NCBI GenBank assembly: GCA_023461435.1
Contig: JAEYLC010000010.1
Coordinates: 124,001 to 188,000, forward strand
DNA from: Bacillota bacterium
GTDB lineage: Bacteria; Bacillota; Clostridia; Christensenellales; SZUA-584
Direction of reading: 5' to 3'
DNA length: 64,000 bases
The notes under the pieces were generated by a model. It had not been told where the DNA came from and did no database searches. It worked only from the letters and a program-made list of their open reading frames with translations. Position 1 is the first letter of the stretch; every line of letters begins with the position of its first letter. Positions 8,185 through 17,354 of this stretch are shown one piece after another. A program made the position numbers and the translations under genes.

Positions 8185-9012
8185 ATGATATACTTACAAA
8201 TCATCATCTGCGCGGCTGCCGCGCTGCTGATACTCAACATGCTGCTGCTCGCCCCGGGCCGTTTCCCGAGGAAGATGAGCCCGGAGCTCTGGCGGACGCT
8301 GTACGCACACCGGGGTCTGCACACAAAGGATAAATCCGTGCCCGAAAATTCTCTGGCTGCGTTTTCAGCGGCAGTGGAGAACGGTTACGGGATCGAGCTG
8401 GACGTGAACATCACAAAGGACAATCAGGTCGTCGTGTTCCATGACGACAGCTTAAAACGTCTCTGCGGTGTCGATAAAAGGGTGATTCACTGCACCTATG
8501 AGGAGCTGTCGCGTTACCGGCTGCTGGGTACGCAGGAACGGATTCCGCTGTTTGCCGAGGTATTGAAACTGGTCGGCGGCAAAAAGGCGTTGATCGTGGA
8601 GCTCAAAACATCCGAGCGCAGAAACGAACTCTGCGAAAAGACGGCGGCGATACTCGACGGATACAAGGGGCCGTACTGCATCGAATCGTTCGATCCGCGC
8701 ATCGTGCGCTGGTTCAAAAAGCAAAGGCCGCAGACGGTGCGCGGCCAGCTTTCGGCGGCGTTTGGGAGCTTCAAGGGCCAGCCGTTTGTTCAGGCGGTGC
8801 TGCTTTCCGGCCTCTTTATGAATCTCGTCGCGCGCCCGCATTTCGTGGCTTATAAGCACGAGGATATCAAATGGTTCAGGCTCGGTCTGTACCGCTTGCT
8901 CGGCGGCAAGCTCGTGGGCTGGACGGTGCGCGATACGGACGACGCGCCGCGCCTGATGCGTTATTTTGACGTTATCATTTTTGAATTCTTCAGGCCGAAG
9001 CCGCTGAGCTAG
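8185..9012 (+). CDS. Glycerophosphodiester phosphodiesterase, membrane anchored
   Basis: Hydrolyses glycerophosphodiesters to glycerol-3-phosphate and an alcohol. One N-terminal TM helix (about 4-22) anchors it. The catalytic pattern is complete: HRG (AHRGLHTKD), PEN (VPENSLAAF), the metal pair ELD (GIELDVNIT) and VVVFHDD, plus VELKTS and IESFDPRIV further on. Length 275 is typical for anchored clostridial members. It is probably co-transcribed with the MFS gene. Confidence 0.93.
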   Translation: MIYLQIIICAAAALLILNMLLLAPGRFPRKMSPELWRTLYAHRGLHTKDKSVPENSLAAFSAAVENGYGIELDVNITKDNQVVVFHDDSLKRLCGVDKRVIHCTYEELSRYRLLGTQERIPLFAEVLKLVGGKKALIVELKTSERRNELCEKTAAILDGYKGPYCIESFDPRIVRWFKKQRPQTVRGQLSAAFGSFKGQPFVQAVLLSGLFMNLVARPHFVAYKHEDIKWFRLGLYRLLGGKLVGWTVRDTDDAPRLMRYFDVIIFEFFRPKPLS

Positions 9013-9057
9013 CTTTGTTACTAACAAAATAGAACATTTGTACGCCAGAAATTATGT

Positions 9058-9087
9058 TTGCCTTTTTGCTGTCATTTATGCTATAAT
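9058..9087 (+). promoter_or_regulatory. Promoter of the PPi-phosphofructokinase gene
   Basis: TATAAT at 9082-9087, with TTGCCT at 9058-9063 as the best -35 box at an 18-bp spacing. The resulting leader is about 120 nt long and contains two palindromic elements (next entries). Confidence 0.6.
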
Positions 9088-9109
9088 ACGCATTGAAATG
9101 GCAGGAGAG

Positions 9110-9145
9110 ATAAGGCCGTGCCTGATAGGTACGGCTCTTATTTTT
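9110..9145 (+). terminator. Terminator-like hairpin inside the pfp leader
   Basis: ATAAG-GCCGTGCC (9110-9122), loop TGATA, GGTACGGC-T-CTTAT (9128-9141), then Ts to 9145. Thirteen pairs with one bulge and one G-T. It lies downstream of the promoter and about 70 bases before the gene, so it is placed as an attenuator rather than as the end of the upstream gene. No competing antiterminator is obvious. Confidence 0.6.
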
Positions 9146-9169
9146 AAGAAAAGGTCTCACAGCAGATAT

Positions 9170-9187
9170 CCATAAGCATGCTTATGG
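9170..9187. promoter_or_regulatory. Perfect 18-bp palindrome upstream of pfp
   Basis: CCATAAGCATGCTTATGG is fully self-complementary and ends about 12 bases before the ribosome binding site. It could be a repressor operator or an RNA hairpin that limits ribosome access. I know no matching operator consensus. Confidence 0.6.
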
Positions 9188-9214
9188 TTTAGTTTATAAA
9201 AGGAGTAGACAGGC

Positions 9215-10498
9215 ATGAAGAAGAATGCGCTGGTCGCCCAGTCGGGCGGACCGTCGCCGGTCATCAACGCGTCGCTGCTCGGCGTGATCGACGCGTGCAG
9301 ACAGTATCCGGATAAAATCGGCGATATCTATACGGCGTGGCACGGTATTGAGGGCGTCTTGTTTGAAGAGCTGATCGATATAGGCAAGCAGGACGACAAG
9401 CAGCTGCGGCTGCTCAAAAACACGCCCGCGGCGGGCGGTATCGGCACCTGCCGGTATAAGCTCGTCGGCGACCAGCAGGACGATTTTGAACGTATCATCG
9501 ATGTGATGCGCGCGCACGATGTCGGATACTTTTTCTATATCGGCGGCAACGATTCGATGGATACCGCCGCGCATGTTTCGAGGCTTGCGCACGAAGAGGG
9601 ACTCGATTTAACCGTCGTCGGTGTTCCGAAAACGATCGACAACGATGTGGGGGACGATGCCTTTACGATCATCGACCATACGCCGGGCTACGGCAGCGCC
9701 GCGCGGTACTGGGCGATGAATCTGCAGAACATTGAAGAGGAAAACCGCGGCATGGGCGTGTCCGAATGCGTGAGCGTCCATCAGGCGATGGGCCGCCAGT
9801 CCGGCTGGATCACGGCGGCCGCAAGGCTCGGCGATCCCGAAAGAAAAACACCGCTGCAGCTGTATTTCGCGGAAGCGAAGAAGACCATCGAGGAGCTCGC
9901 CGACAATGTGAACGAGCAGCTGAAACGTGACGGGCGCTGCATCGTATTTGTCAATGAAGGCTACGACGCGGGAGAGCTCGGTGCGCGGCATGATGGCTTC
10001 GGGCATGTGGAATACGGCGCGAGCGAAAGCACGGCTGTGCAGCAGGTCACAAACTATTTGAACAGCCACGGGCTCAAAAGCCGCGGTCAGGCGACCTGCC
10101 AGCAGGCGGGCGTGATGCAGCGCGACGTATCGGTCTACGCCTCGAAGGTGGACGTCGAGGAAGCGTACAGGGTGGGCGCGAAGGCGGTGGAGATCGCGAT
10201 GACGGACGGCACGGGCTATATGGCCACGATGCTGCGCCGCCCCGGAGACAAATACGAGATTTATTACGATAAGGTGAAGCTCGAAACGGTCGCGAATTCG
10301 GTGCGGTATCTGCCGCAAAGCTGGCTTGCGCCCAGCGGCATTGACGTGACGGACGACTTTATAAAGTACGCCATGCCGCTGATCGGAGACGGATGGCCCG
10401 ATGTGCCGATGGAGAACGGCCTGCAGCGCTTCGCGCGGCTCGATATCAGGTTTATCGAAAAGAAACTGGCAGGGTTTACGCCGTGCCGCATGAGATAA
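9215..10498 (+). CDS. pfp: Pyrophosphate-dependent 6-phosphofructokinase
   Basis: Phosphorylates fructose-6-phosphate with pyrophosphate, reversibly, in glycolysis. The phosphoryl-donor loop reads GGNDSMDT, and the next box reads PKTIDND with Lys where ATP enzymes have Gly; Lys at that position is the accepted marker of pyrophosphate use. QSGGPSPVINAS at the N-terminus and MGRQSGWITAAA complete the family pattern. Length 427 is normal for this class. RBS AAAGGAG lies about 10 bases before the ATG. Expression may be controlled by the palindromic leader. A Dabb-domain gene follows 11 bp downstream. Confidence 0.92.
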   Translation: MKKNALVAQSGGPSPVINASLLGVIDACRQYPDKIGDIYTAWHGIEGVLFEELIDIGKQDDKQLRLLKNTPAAGGIGTCRYKLVGDQQDDFERIIDVMRAHDVGYFFYIGGNDSMDTAAHVSRLAHEEGLDLTVVGVPKTIDNDVGDDAFTIIDHTPGYGSAARYWAMNLQNIEEENRGMGVSECVSVHQAMGRQSGWITAAARLGDPERKTPLQLYFAEAKKTIEELADNVNEQLKRDGRCIVFVNEGYDAGELGARHDGFGHVEYGASESTAVQQVTNYLNSHGLKSRGQATCQQAGVMQRDVSVYASKVDVEEAYRVGAKAVEIAMTDGTGYMATMLRRPGDKYEIYYDKVKLETVANSVRYLPQSWLAPSGIDVTDDFIKYAMPLIGDGWPDVPMENGLQRFARLDIRFIEKKLAGFTPCRMR

Positions 10499-10509
10499 GG
10501 AGAGCTAAT

Positions 10510-10815
10510 ATGGCAGTTAATCACATCGTTTGTTTTAAATTCAACGAAAACACCGCGCCGGAAGACATCGCGAAGCACATGAAGATGTTTGCGGGACTCA
10601 GCGAAACGATTCCCGGCATTATCTCGTACTCGGCGGGAAAATCCTTCGGCGTCGCGTACGAACCCACGGCGGATTACGACAGCGTGCACTGCCTCGCGTG
10701 TGAGTCGGAGCAGGCGCTCGAAAGCTATTTTCACCATGAAGCGCATCAGGCTTTCATCGCGCGGAACAAGCACATCTGGCGCAGCGTGTTCGTCATCAAC
10801 GCGCAGGTCGATTGA
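10510..10815 (+). CDS. Dabb (stress-responsive A/B barrel) family protein
   Basis: A 101-residue single-domain protein of the dimeric alpha-beta barrel fold (NHIVCFKFNENTAPEDI, IPGIISYSAGKSF, DYDSVHCLACESEQALESYFHHEAHQ). Members in bacteria have no fixed reaction; some plant and fungal relatives are small-molecule cyclases. The open frame extends upstream to 10393, inside pfp, but GGAGAG at 10499-10504 marks the ATG at 10510. It is between pfp and uvrB with short gaps. Confidence 0.85.
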   Translation: MAVNHIVCFKFNENTAPEDIAKHMKMFAGLSETIPGIISYSAGKSFGVAYEPTADYDSVHCLACESEQALESYFHHEAHQAFIARNKHIWRSVFVINAQVD

Positions 10816-10852
10816 TCCGAACGGTTTCGTGTCATGAAAGGGTTTAAGCGAC

Positions 10853-12808
10853 ATGGATTTTAAGCTCCATTCCAAATACAAACCGGCGGGCAGCCAGCCC
10901 GAGGCGATAGACGCGCTGGTAAAGGGCATTGAAGCGGGCGATAAAGCGCAGGTGCTGCTCGGCGTCACGGGCAGCGGCAAAACGTTTACGATGGCCAACG
11001 TGATCGAGCGCGTGCAGCGTCCGACGCTCGTGCTTGCCCACAACAAGACGCTCGCGGCGCAGCTTTGCAGCGAGTTCCGCGAGTTTTTTCCTGAGAACGC
11101 CGTCGAGTTTTTCGTCTCGTATTACGACTATTACCAGCCCGAGGCGTATGTCCCGGGCAAGGATCTGTACATCGAAAAGGACGCGAGCATCAACGACGAA
11201 ATCGACCGCCTGCGCCACAGTGCCACATCGGCGCTGCTTGAACGCCGCGATGTGATCGTGGTCGCGTCGGTATCGTGCATCTATTCGATCGGTGATCCTG
11301 AGGAATACAAGGGCATGAGCATCTCTCTGCGGCCGGGCACGAAAATCAAGCGCGACGATCTGCTCGAACGGCTCGTGGACAACAGCTTTACGCGCGGCGA
11401 CATGGATTTTTCGCGCGGGCGTTTCCGCGTGCGCGGCGATACGGTGGAGGTGTTTCCGGCCAACACAATGGAAAAAGCGGTGCGCTTTGAGTTTTTCGGC
11501 GATGAGATCGAACGCATACTCGAGATTGACGTGGTGACGGGCCGCGCGCTCGCGACGCGCGAGCATATCGCGATTTTCCCGAACACGCATTACGCGATGG
11601 ACCGCGAATACATGAAGGAAAAGCTCGATGAGATCAGAGACGACATGATGAAGCAGGTGGAGCTGTTTAAATCGCAGGGCAAGATACTCGAAGCCGAGCG
11701 TATCAAGCAGCGCACCGTCTACGATATTGAGATGCTGCGCGAACTGGGGTACTGCACGGGCATAGAAAACTACTCGCGCTATTTCGACGGACGCAAGCCC
11801 GGCGATCCGCCGTTCACGCTGCTCGACTTCTTCCCGGACGATTTTCTCATGATCATTGACGAGTCGCACGTGATGCTGCCGCAGGTGCGCGCGATGTACA
11901 AGGGCGATTTTTCGCGCAAGGACATGCTCGTGCAATACGGATTCCGCCTGCCGTCCGCTTACGACAACAGGCCGCTGAAATTCGAGGAGTTTGAAAAGAG
12001 GCAGGGGCAGACGGTGTTTGTGAGCGCCACACCCGCCGAATACGAGCGCAAGCTCGCGGGCAGCGTGGTGGAGCAGATTGTGCGCCCCACGGGGCTTATC
12101 GATCCCGAGATCACCGTGGTGCCCGCCAACGGACAGGTGGAGCATCTGCTCGGCGAGATTCGCGCCACTGTCAAGAAGGGCTTTCGAGTGCTCGTGACGA
12201 CGCTGACCAAAAAAATGGCCGAGCGCTTGACCGATTACTACAGCGAGCTGGGGGTGCGCGTCAAATACATGCACAGCGATGTGGATACGATGGAACGCAT
12301 GGAGATCATACGCGGGCTGCGCATGGGCGAGTTCGATGTGCTCGTGGGCATCAACCTGCTGCGCGAGGGGCTTGATTTGCCCGAGGTCGCGCTGGTAGCC
12401 GTGCTCGATGCCGACAAGGAAGGCTTCCTGCGCAACGAGACATCGCTGATACAGACGATCGGGCGTGCCGCGCGCAACGTGGAAGGCCGCGTGCTGATGT
12501 ACGCGGATACGGTCACGGGCTCAATGCGGCGCGCGCTCGACGAAACGGCCCGGCGCCGCGAGATGCAGATGGCTTACAATGAGGAGCACGGCATCACGCC
12601 GCAGACCATTGTCAAGGAGACGTACGGTGTTCTCGAGATCACCAAGCCCGTGAAGGACACCGAAAAGCTCACGCATGCCGAAGCGGTCAAGAAGGCGGCG
12701 ATCGTCGAGAAGCAGATGCGCCAGGCGGCCATCGAGCTTGAATTCGAAACGGCGGCGGCGCTGCGCGACGAATTGTTCAGATTAAAGGAAATTATCAGAA
12801 AAGGATAA
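10853..12808 (+). CDS. uvrB: Excinuclease ABC subunit B
   Basis: DNA helicase-like damage verification subunit of nucleotide excision repair. Seen: Walker A GVTGSGKTFT, the damage-binding beta-hairpin region YYDYYQPEAYVPGKDLYIEKD, SVSCIYSIGDPEEY, DEAD-type box IIDESHVMLP, helicase motif VI QTIGRAARN, and a C-terminal UvrC-binding coil (EKQMRQAAIELEFETAAALRD region). Length 651 is normal. It is followed by uvrA after 12 bp. No convincing LexA box was found directly upstream. Confidence 0.98.
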   Translation: MDFKLHSKYKPAGSQPEAIDALVKGIEAGDKAQVLLGVTGSGKTFTMANVIERVQRPTLVLAHNKTLAAQLCSEFREFFPENAVEFFVSYYDYYQPEAYVPGKDLYIEKDASINDEIDRLRHSATSALLERRDVIVVASVSCIYSIGDPEEYKGMSISLRPGTKIKRDDLLERLVDNSFTRGDMDFSRGRFRVRGDTVEVFPANTMEKAVRFEFFGDEIERILEIDVVTGRALATREHIAIFPNTHYAMDREYMKEKLDEIRDDMMKQVELFKSQGKILEAERIKQRTVYDIEMLRELGYCTGIENYSRYFDGRKPGDPPFTLLDFFPDDFLMIIDESHVMLPQVRAMYKGDFSRKDMLVQYGFRLPSAYDNRPLKFEEFEKRQGQTVFVSATPAEYERKLAGSVVEQIVRPTGLIDPEITVVPANGQVEHLLGEIRATVKKGFRVLVTTLTKKMAERLTDYYSELGVRVKYMHSDVDTMERMEIIRGLRMGEFDVLVGINLLREGLDLPEVALVAVLDADKEGFLRNETSLIQTIGRAARNVEGRVLMYADTVTGSMRRALDETARRREMQMAYNEEHGITPQTIVKETYGVLEITKPVKDTEKLTHAEAVKKAAIVEKQMRQAAIELEFETAAALRDELFRLKEIIRKG

Positions 12809-12820
12809 GCAAGCAGTCTC

Positions 12821-15637
12821 ATGGATTATATTACGATCAAGGGTGCAAGGGAACACAATTTAAAAAACATCGACATCAGGATACCGCGCGACAAGCTCGT
12901 CGTGATCACGGGTCTTTCGGGCAGCGGCAAATCGTCGCTCGCTTTTGATACCATTTACGCGGAAGGGCAGCGGCGCTACGTGGAATCGCTGTCGGCTTAC
13001 GCGCGCCAGTTTTTGGGGCAGATGGACAAGCCGGATGTGGATTCCATCGAGGGGCTGTCGCCCGCGATCTCTATAGATCAGAAAACGACGAGCCGAAACC
13101 CGCGTTCCACGGTCGGCACGGTGACGGAGATCCACGACTATCTGCGGCTTCTGTACGCGCGCGCGGGCGAGGTGCACTGCACCAAATGCGGCAAGAAGAT
13201 CGAGCGGCAGACAGCGGACCAGATTGTGGACGACATATTGAGCCGCCCCGAGGGCACGAAGCTCATGATACTCGCGCCCGTCGTGACGGGACGCAAGGGC
13301 CAGCATACAAAGCTGCTGGAGGATTTAAGCCGCAGCGGCTACACGCGCGTCGTGGTGGACGGTGCGACATACACGCTCGATGAGGAGATCGTGCTCGATA
13401 AAAACATCAAGCATACCATCGACGTCGTGATCGACCGCATCGTACTCAGCGCCGACGCGGAATCCCGTCTGCACGATTCCGTGGAGACAGGGCTCGCGCG
13501 CGGTGAGGGCGTCGTCAAGGTGGTCGATATGAGCGACAACAGCGAGCAGCGTTATTCGCAGAACTATGCGTGCATCGACTGCGGCATCAGCATCGAGGAA
13601 ATCTCCCCGCGCATGTTTTCGTTCAACGCGCCGTACGGCGCCTGCCCGCACTGCCACGGCCTTGGCACCATCATGAAGGTGGATGAAGACCTCGTGGTGC
13701 CGGACAAAACAAAATCGCTCGCGGAAGGCGCGATACGTGTCTCGGGCTGGAACTCAGGCTCGGACGACAGCTGGGGCACGCAGTACTTCAAGGGAATGGC
13801 GCGCCACTTCGGCTTTGACATGAACACGCCGTTTGAACAGCTCGACAGAAGCGTACAGGAGAAGCTGCTTTACGGCACGGACAACGAGCGCTTTCAGGTG
13901 GATTATTCGTCCGATTATGGCAAAGGCACGTTTTTGAACCGCTTTGAGGGCATCATACCGAACATTGAGCGGCGGTACATGCAGACCGATTCCGATATGA
14001 TGAAGGCTGAATATGAGAAGTATATGGCGACGCTGGTTTGCCCCGTGTGCGGCGGCACGCGGTATAAGCCGGAGCCGCTTGCGGTGAAAATCGGCGGCAG
14101 GAACATCGCCGAGGTCTCCGATATGCCGATCAACGAAGCGCTTACGTTCTTTGACACGCTTGTGCTCACCGAAAAGCAGCAGATCATCGCCGACAGGGTT
14201 TTGAAGGAGCTGCACGCGCGGCTCAACTTCCTGATCAATGTCGGGCTCTCTTACCTCACGCTCTCGCGCGCGGCCGGAACGCTCTCGGGCGGAGAAGCGC
14301 AGCGCATCCGTCTCGCGACGCAGATCGGGTCGGGCCTTACGGGCGTGCTTTACATTCTTGACGAACCGAGTATCGGCCTGCATCAGCGCGATAACGACAA
14401 GCTGCTCGCAACGCTGAAGAGACTGCAATTGCTCGGGAACACGCTGATCGTCGTGGAGCACGATGAGGATACGATGCGCAGCGCAGACTTCCTCATAGAC
14501 ATGGGGCCGGGCGCAGGTGTGCACGGCGGGCAGGTCGTCTCTTCGGGAACGCCCGAGGAGATCATGGCTGACCCGAACTCCATCACGGGGCAGTATCTGT
14601 CGGGCGCGAAGAAGATCGAGACGCCGGATAAAAGGCGCGAGCCGAGCGGCTCTTTCACGATCGTGGGCGCGTCGGAAAACAACTTGAAAAATATCGATAT
14701 CACGTTCCCGATGGGCGTGATCACAGCGGTGACGGGCGTCTCGGGCAGCGGCAAATCTACGCTCGTCAACGAGATTCTTTTTAAAGCGCTTGCGAAGCGG
14801 CTCTACAGCGCGAAGGATAAGCCGGGCCGTCATGAACGCATCGACGGCGTGGAGCAGGTTGACAAGGTGGTCAACATCGACCAAAGCCCGATCGGACGCA
14901 CGCCGCGCAGCAATCCCGCGACATACACGGGTGTTTTCACGCTGATCCGCGATCTCTTTGCGGAGACGAAGGACGCCAAGGTGCGCGGTTTCGGCAAGGG
15001 CCGGTTTTCGTTCAACGTCAAGGGCGGGCGGTGCGAAGCGTGCAGCGGCGACGGCATCATCAAGATCGAGATGCATTTTCTGCCCGATGTGTATGTGCCG
15101 TGCGAGGTCTGCAAGGGCGCGCGGTACAACCGCGAGACGCTCGAAGTGCGCTACAAGGGCAAAAACATACAGGAAGTGCTCGATATGACGGTGGAGGAGG
15201 CGCTGGATTTCTTCGACAGCATCCCGGGAATCCGCAACGTTCTGCAGGTCATCTATGATGTGGGCCTCGGGTACATCCGTCTCGGGCAGCCGTCCACCAC
15301 GCTTTCGGGCGGCGAGGCACAGCGCGTGAAGCTCGCCACGTATCTTTCCAAGCGGCAGACGGGCAACACGCTGTTCATACTTGACGAGCCGACGACGGGG
15401 CTGCACACGGACGACGTGAAAAAGCTCGTCGCGATACTTGCGCGGCTGGCCGATAAGGGCAACACGGTCATTGTAATCGAGCATAATCTCGATGTCATCA
15501 AATACGCGGATTACTGCATTGACTTGGGGCCGGAGGGCGGCGACGGCGGCGGCCGGGTCATTGCCCAGGGAACACCCGAAGATATTTCTAAAAACGCGGA
15601 CAGCGCGACGGGCTATTATCTCGCGAAAGCCCTGTAG
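12821..15637 (+). CDS. uvrA: Excinuclease ABC subunit A
   Basis: Damage-recognition ATPase of nucleotide excision repair. It has two ABC ATPase units: Walker A GLSGSGKSS and GVSGSGKST, and signature motifs TLSGGEAQRIRLA and TLSGGEAQRVKLA. Zinc-binding CxxC pairs are visible (CTKCGKK, CIDCG, CPHCHG, CPVCGG, CEACSGDG, CEVCKGA). Length 938 is standard. It forms an operon with uvrB. Confidence 0.98.
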   Translation: MDYITIKGAREHNLKNIDIRIPRDKLVVITGLSGSGKSSLAFDTIYAEGQRRYVESLSAYARQFLGQMDKPDVDSIEGLSPAISIDQKTTSRNPRSTVGTVTEIHDYLRLLYARAGEVHCTKCGKKIERQTADQIVDDILSRPEGTKLMILAPVVTGRKGQHTKLLEDLSRSGYTRVVVDGATYTLDEEIVLDKNIKHTIDVVIDRIVLSADAESRLHDSVETGLARGEGVVKVVDMSDNSEQRYSQNYACIDCGISIEEISPRMFSFNAPYGACPHCHGLGTIMKVDEDLVVPDKTKSLAEGAIRVSGWNSGSDDSWGTQYFKGMARHFGFDMNTPFEQLDRSVQEKLLYGTDNERFQVDYSSDYGKGTFLNRFEGIIPNIERRYMQTDSDMMKAEYEKYMATLVCPVCGGTRYKPEPLAVKIGGRNIAEVSDMPINEALTFFDTLVLTEKQQIIADRVLKELHARLNFLINVGLSYLTLSRAAGTLSGGEAQRIRLATQIGSGLTGVLYILDEPSIGLHQRDNDKLLATLKRLQLLGNTLIVVEHDEDTMRSADFLIDMGPGAGVHGGQVVSSGTPEEIMADPNSITGQYLSGAKKIETPDKRREPSGSFTIVGASENNLKNIDITFPMGVITAVTGVSGSGKSTLVNEILFKALAKRLYSAKDKPGRHERIDGVEQVDKVVNIDQSPIGRTPRSNPATYTGVFTLIRDLFAETKDAKVRGFGKGRFSFNVKGGRCEACSGDGIIKIEMHFLPDVYVPCEVCKGARYNRETLEVRYKGKNIQEVLDMTVEEALDFFDSIPGIRNVLQVIYDVGLGYIRLGQPSTTLSGGEAQRVKLATYLSKRQTGNTLFILDEPTTGLHTDDVKKLVAILARLADKGNTVIVIEHNLDVIKYADYCIDLGPEGGDGGGRVIAQGTPEDISKNADSATGYYLAKAL

Positions 15638-15812
15638 AGTTTTATGTTACAAAACGTGAATTAGTGGGTATTGATTCTTCAGACGATTTGAGTAAACGCT
15701 GATTAATTTAAAACACCATACTGACGGCGGATGTTGCTTCTTGACGCTTACAATATCCGCCCGTTCATCTATCACTCTCATTTAATCTGAGCTTACTTGA
15801 GCGGAGGCTGTG

Positions 15813-17309
15813 TTGACGATCAAGAATAAACTCACACTCACAATAGTTTCGATTGTCCTGATTGTGATTTCAATCCTGGGGTATATTTACTTATCCTCAA
15901 TGCACGCAAGCCTATATGCCATGGCCCATGAGAAGACGGCTGAAAAGGCGACCGAATCCGCGAATGTGATCGCGCAGCTGCTCGATGTGAGGCTGAACGC
16001 CGTGAACGCGCTGGCTGAATTTCTCGGTGATGACGCGGATCAGAACGGGCTTAAAAAGAAAATTGCAAATATTGAGTACACGCAGCAGATTTCGGATTTC
16101 GAATACTATGCGATACTTTGGTATGGAAAATGGTATTATGTGTCGGGATTGACTTTTACCAATATACAGCCGGTCGTCGGTTATGCAGGAATGCCGGGCC
16201 GAGCCGTATTCGGAAGACTATATAAAAATGAAAAGGAAGGACTGCTGCTCCAACAGTATATTTTTGACGGTAAGGGCAACGAAATCGGCCGCCTTGTTGC
16301 CAAGCTTTCTGCCGATAAATTCTGGGATGATATCACATCGACGACGGATATACTTTCATCCGAAGGCATAATTGTTTCCAGGCACTTCGGAGACATACTG
16401 TATCCGTCAAAATATGCGGGCGGCAGGCTTCACGGTTCTCAATTTGGGAAAATAGGCGAAGCGGATATCAGGCTTGATGATACTATTATTCACAGCACGT
16501 GTTTATCAATGCCGATAGTAAACGCGCAAATGGACGTGACGGCTCTTTTGAACGACGAGGATTTGAACAGGAACTACGGCCATATCGTCTTGCTGTTTTT
16601 CATTGTGGTCGGGTCCGCTTTGATTTTAATCGGCGCGCTGGTGTATCTTGTGTCCTCACGCATGACCCGTTCCATCTCGGAATTATCGGAATATGTGGCA
16701 CAAATGGGCGCAGACTGCGACAGCATGCCGGATAAGTTCATAAAGAGGTCCGATGAAGCGGGCAAGCTGGCGAATTCGTTTTCTCTGCTGTTAACGCGGC
16801 TCAAGGCATCGATGGATGAGACGGATTATATCGCCCGACACGACAGCCTGACGCTGCTGAGCAACAGATATTGTCTGGAAAGCGATATCACGGCGCAGAT
16901 CAGGAAACAGCAGACTTTCGCGTTCGCGCTGCTGGATGTGGACGATTTCAAGGTGATCAACGATTCAAAGGGACACGACGAGGGGGACCGTTTGTTAAAA
17001 GACCTTGCGAGCGTCTTCAGAACGTTTAAGCCCACGGAGCTGACCGCGTACCGATGGGGCGGCGATGAATTCGCGCTGATTATCTACGGCAAAAAGACGG
17101 CGCAATATGAGAAAATATTAAATCAGATCATGGAACGCATCGGCACACAATTTCATGACGCGGGAGACAGCCGCATCACGGTGAGCATCGGCGTTTGCGC
17201 TTATCCTGAGCACGCCGCGAACTATAAAGATTTGCTGATCAATGCCGATAAAGCGCTCGCGTGGGCGAAAATGAGCGGCAAAGTCAACTTTTGTTTTTAT
17301 AAGCAATAA
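15813..17309 (+). CDS. Membrane-anchored diguanylate cyclase (GGDEF)
   Basis: Predicted to make cyclic di-GMP. Layout: TM helix at about 8-28, an extracytoplasmic sensory domain of about 220 residues with no recognised name, a second TM helix at about 260-282, a HAMP-like linker, then a GGDEF domain from about 330. The active loop WGGDEF is intact, and the Mg-binding DVDDFKVIND is present. The RxxD inhibitory site is missing, so product feedback may be absent. Starts are GTG at 15810 or TTG at 15813; GGAGG at 15803-15807 fits the TTG better. The 170-bp gap after uvrA holds a GGCGGAT/ATCCGCC inverted repeat (15726-15761) and nothing else clear. Confidence 0.9.
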   Translation: MTIKNKLTLTIVSIVLIVISILGYIYLSSMHASLYAMAHEKTAEKATESANVIAQLLDVRLNAVNALAEFLGDDADQNGLKKKIANIEYTQQISDFEYYAILWYGKWYYVSGLTFTNIQPVVGYAGMPGRAVFGRLYKNEKEGLLLQQYIFDGKGNEIGRLVAKLSADKFWDDITSTTDILSSEGIIVSRHFGDILYPSKYAGGRLHGSQFGKIGEADIRLDDTIIHSTCLSMPIVNAQMDVTALLNDEDLNRNYGHIVLLFFIVVGSALILIGALVYLVSSRMTRSISELSEYVAQMGADCDSMPDKFIKRSDEAGKLANSFSLLLTRLKASMDETDYIARHDSLTLLSNRYCLESDITAQIRKQQTFAFALLDVDDFKVINDSKGHDEGDRLLKDLASVFRTFKPTELTAYRWGGDEFALIIYGKKTAQYEKILNQIMERIGTQFHDAGDSRITVSIGVCAYPEHAANYKDLLINADKALAWAKMSGKVNFCFYKQ

Positions 17310-17311
17310 AG

Positions 17312-17340
17312 AAAGCCGGTATTTATCATACCGGCCTTTT
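17312..17340. terminator. Terminator between convergent genes
   Basis: GCCGGTAT at 17315-17322 and ATACCGGC at 17328-17335, an 8-bp perfect stem with TTTT on the plus strand and A-rich sequence on the other side, so it may serve both genes. Confidence 0.8.
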
Positions 17341-17354
17341 ACTTTAACAGTCTG

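Noticed and set aside
9032..9043. GAACATTTGTAC as a LexA box upstream of pfp
   Set aside because: One core base differs from GAACNNNNGTTC and no SOS role for pfp is expected.
9098..9175. Short frame (about 25 codons) in the pfp leader as a leader peptide
   Set aside because: It has no convincing ribosome site and no run of regulatory codons; it is contained in the hairpin.
10816..10852. CGAACGGTTTCG near uvrB as an SOS box
   Set aside because: It does not fit the spacing GAACNNNNGTTC.
10844..12274. Long minus-strand frame of 476 residues inside uvrB
   Set aside because: Composition is His/Arg/Ala/Leu-rich as in antisense frames of GC-rich genes, and uvrB is unambiguous on the other strand. 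The same holds for minus frames in 13754-15484, 56036-58714 and 59810-62374.
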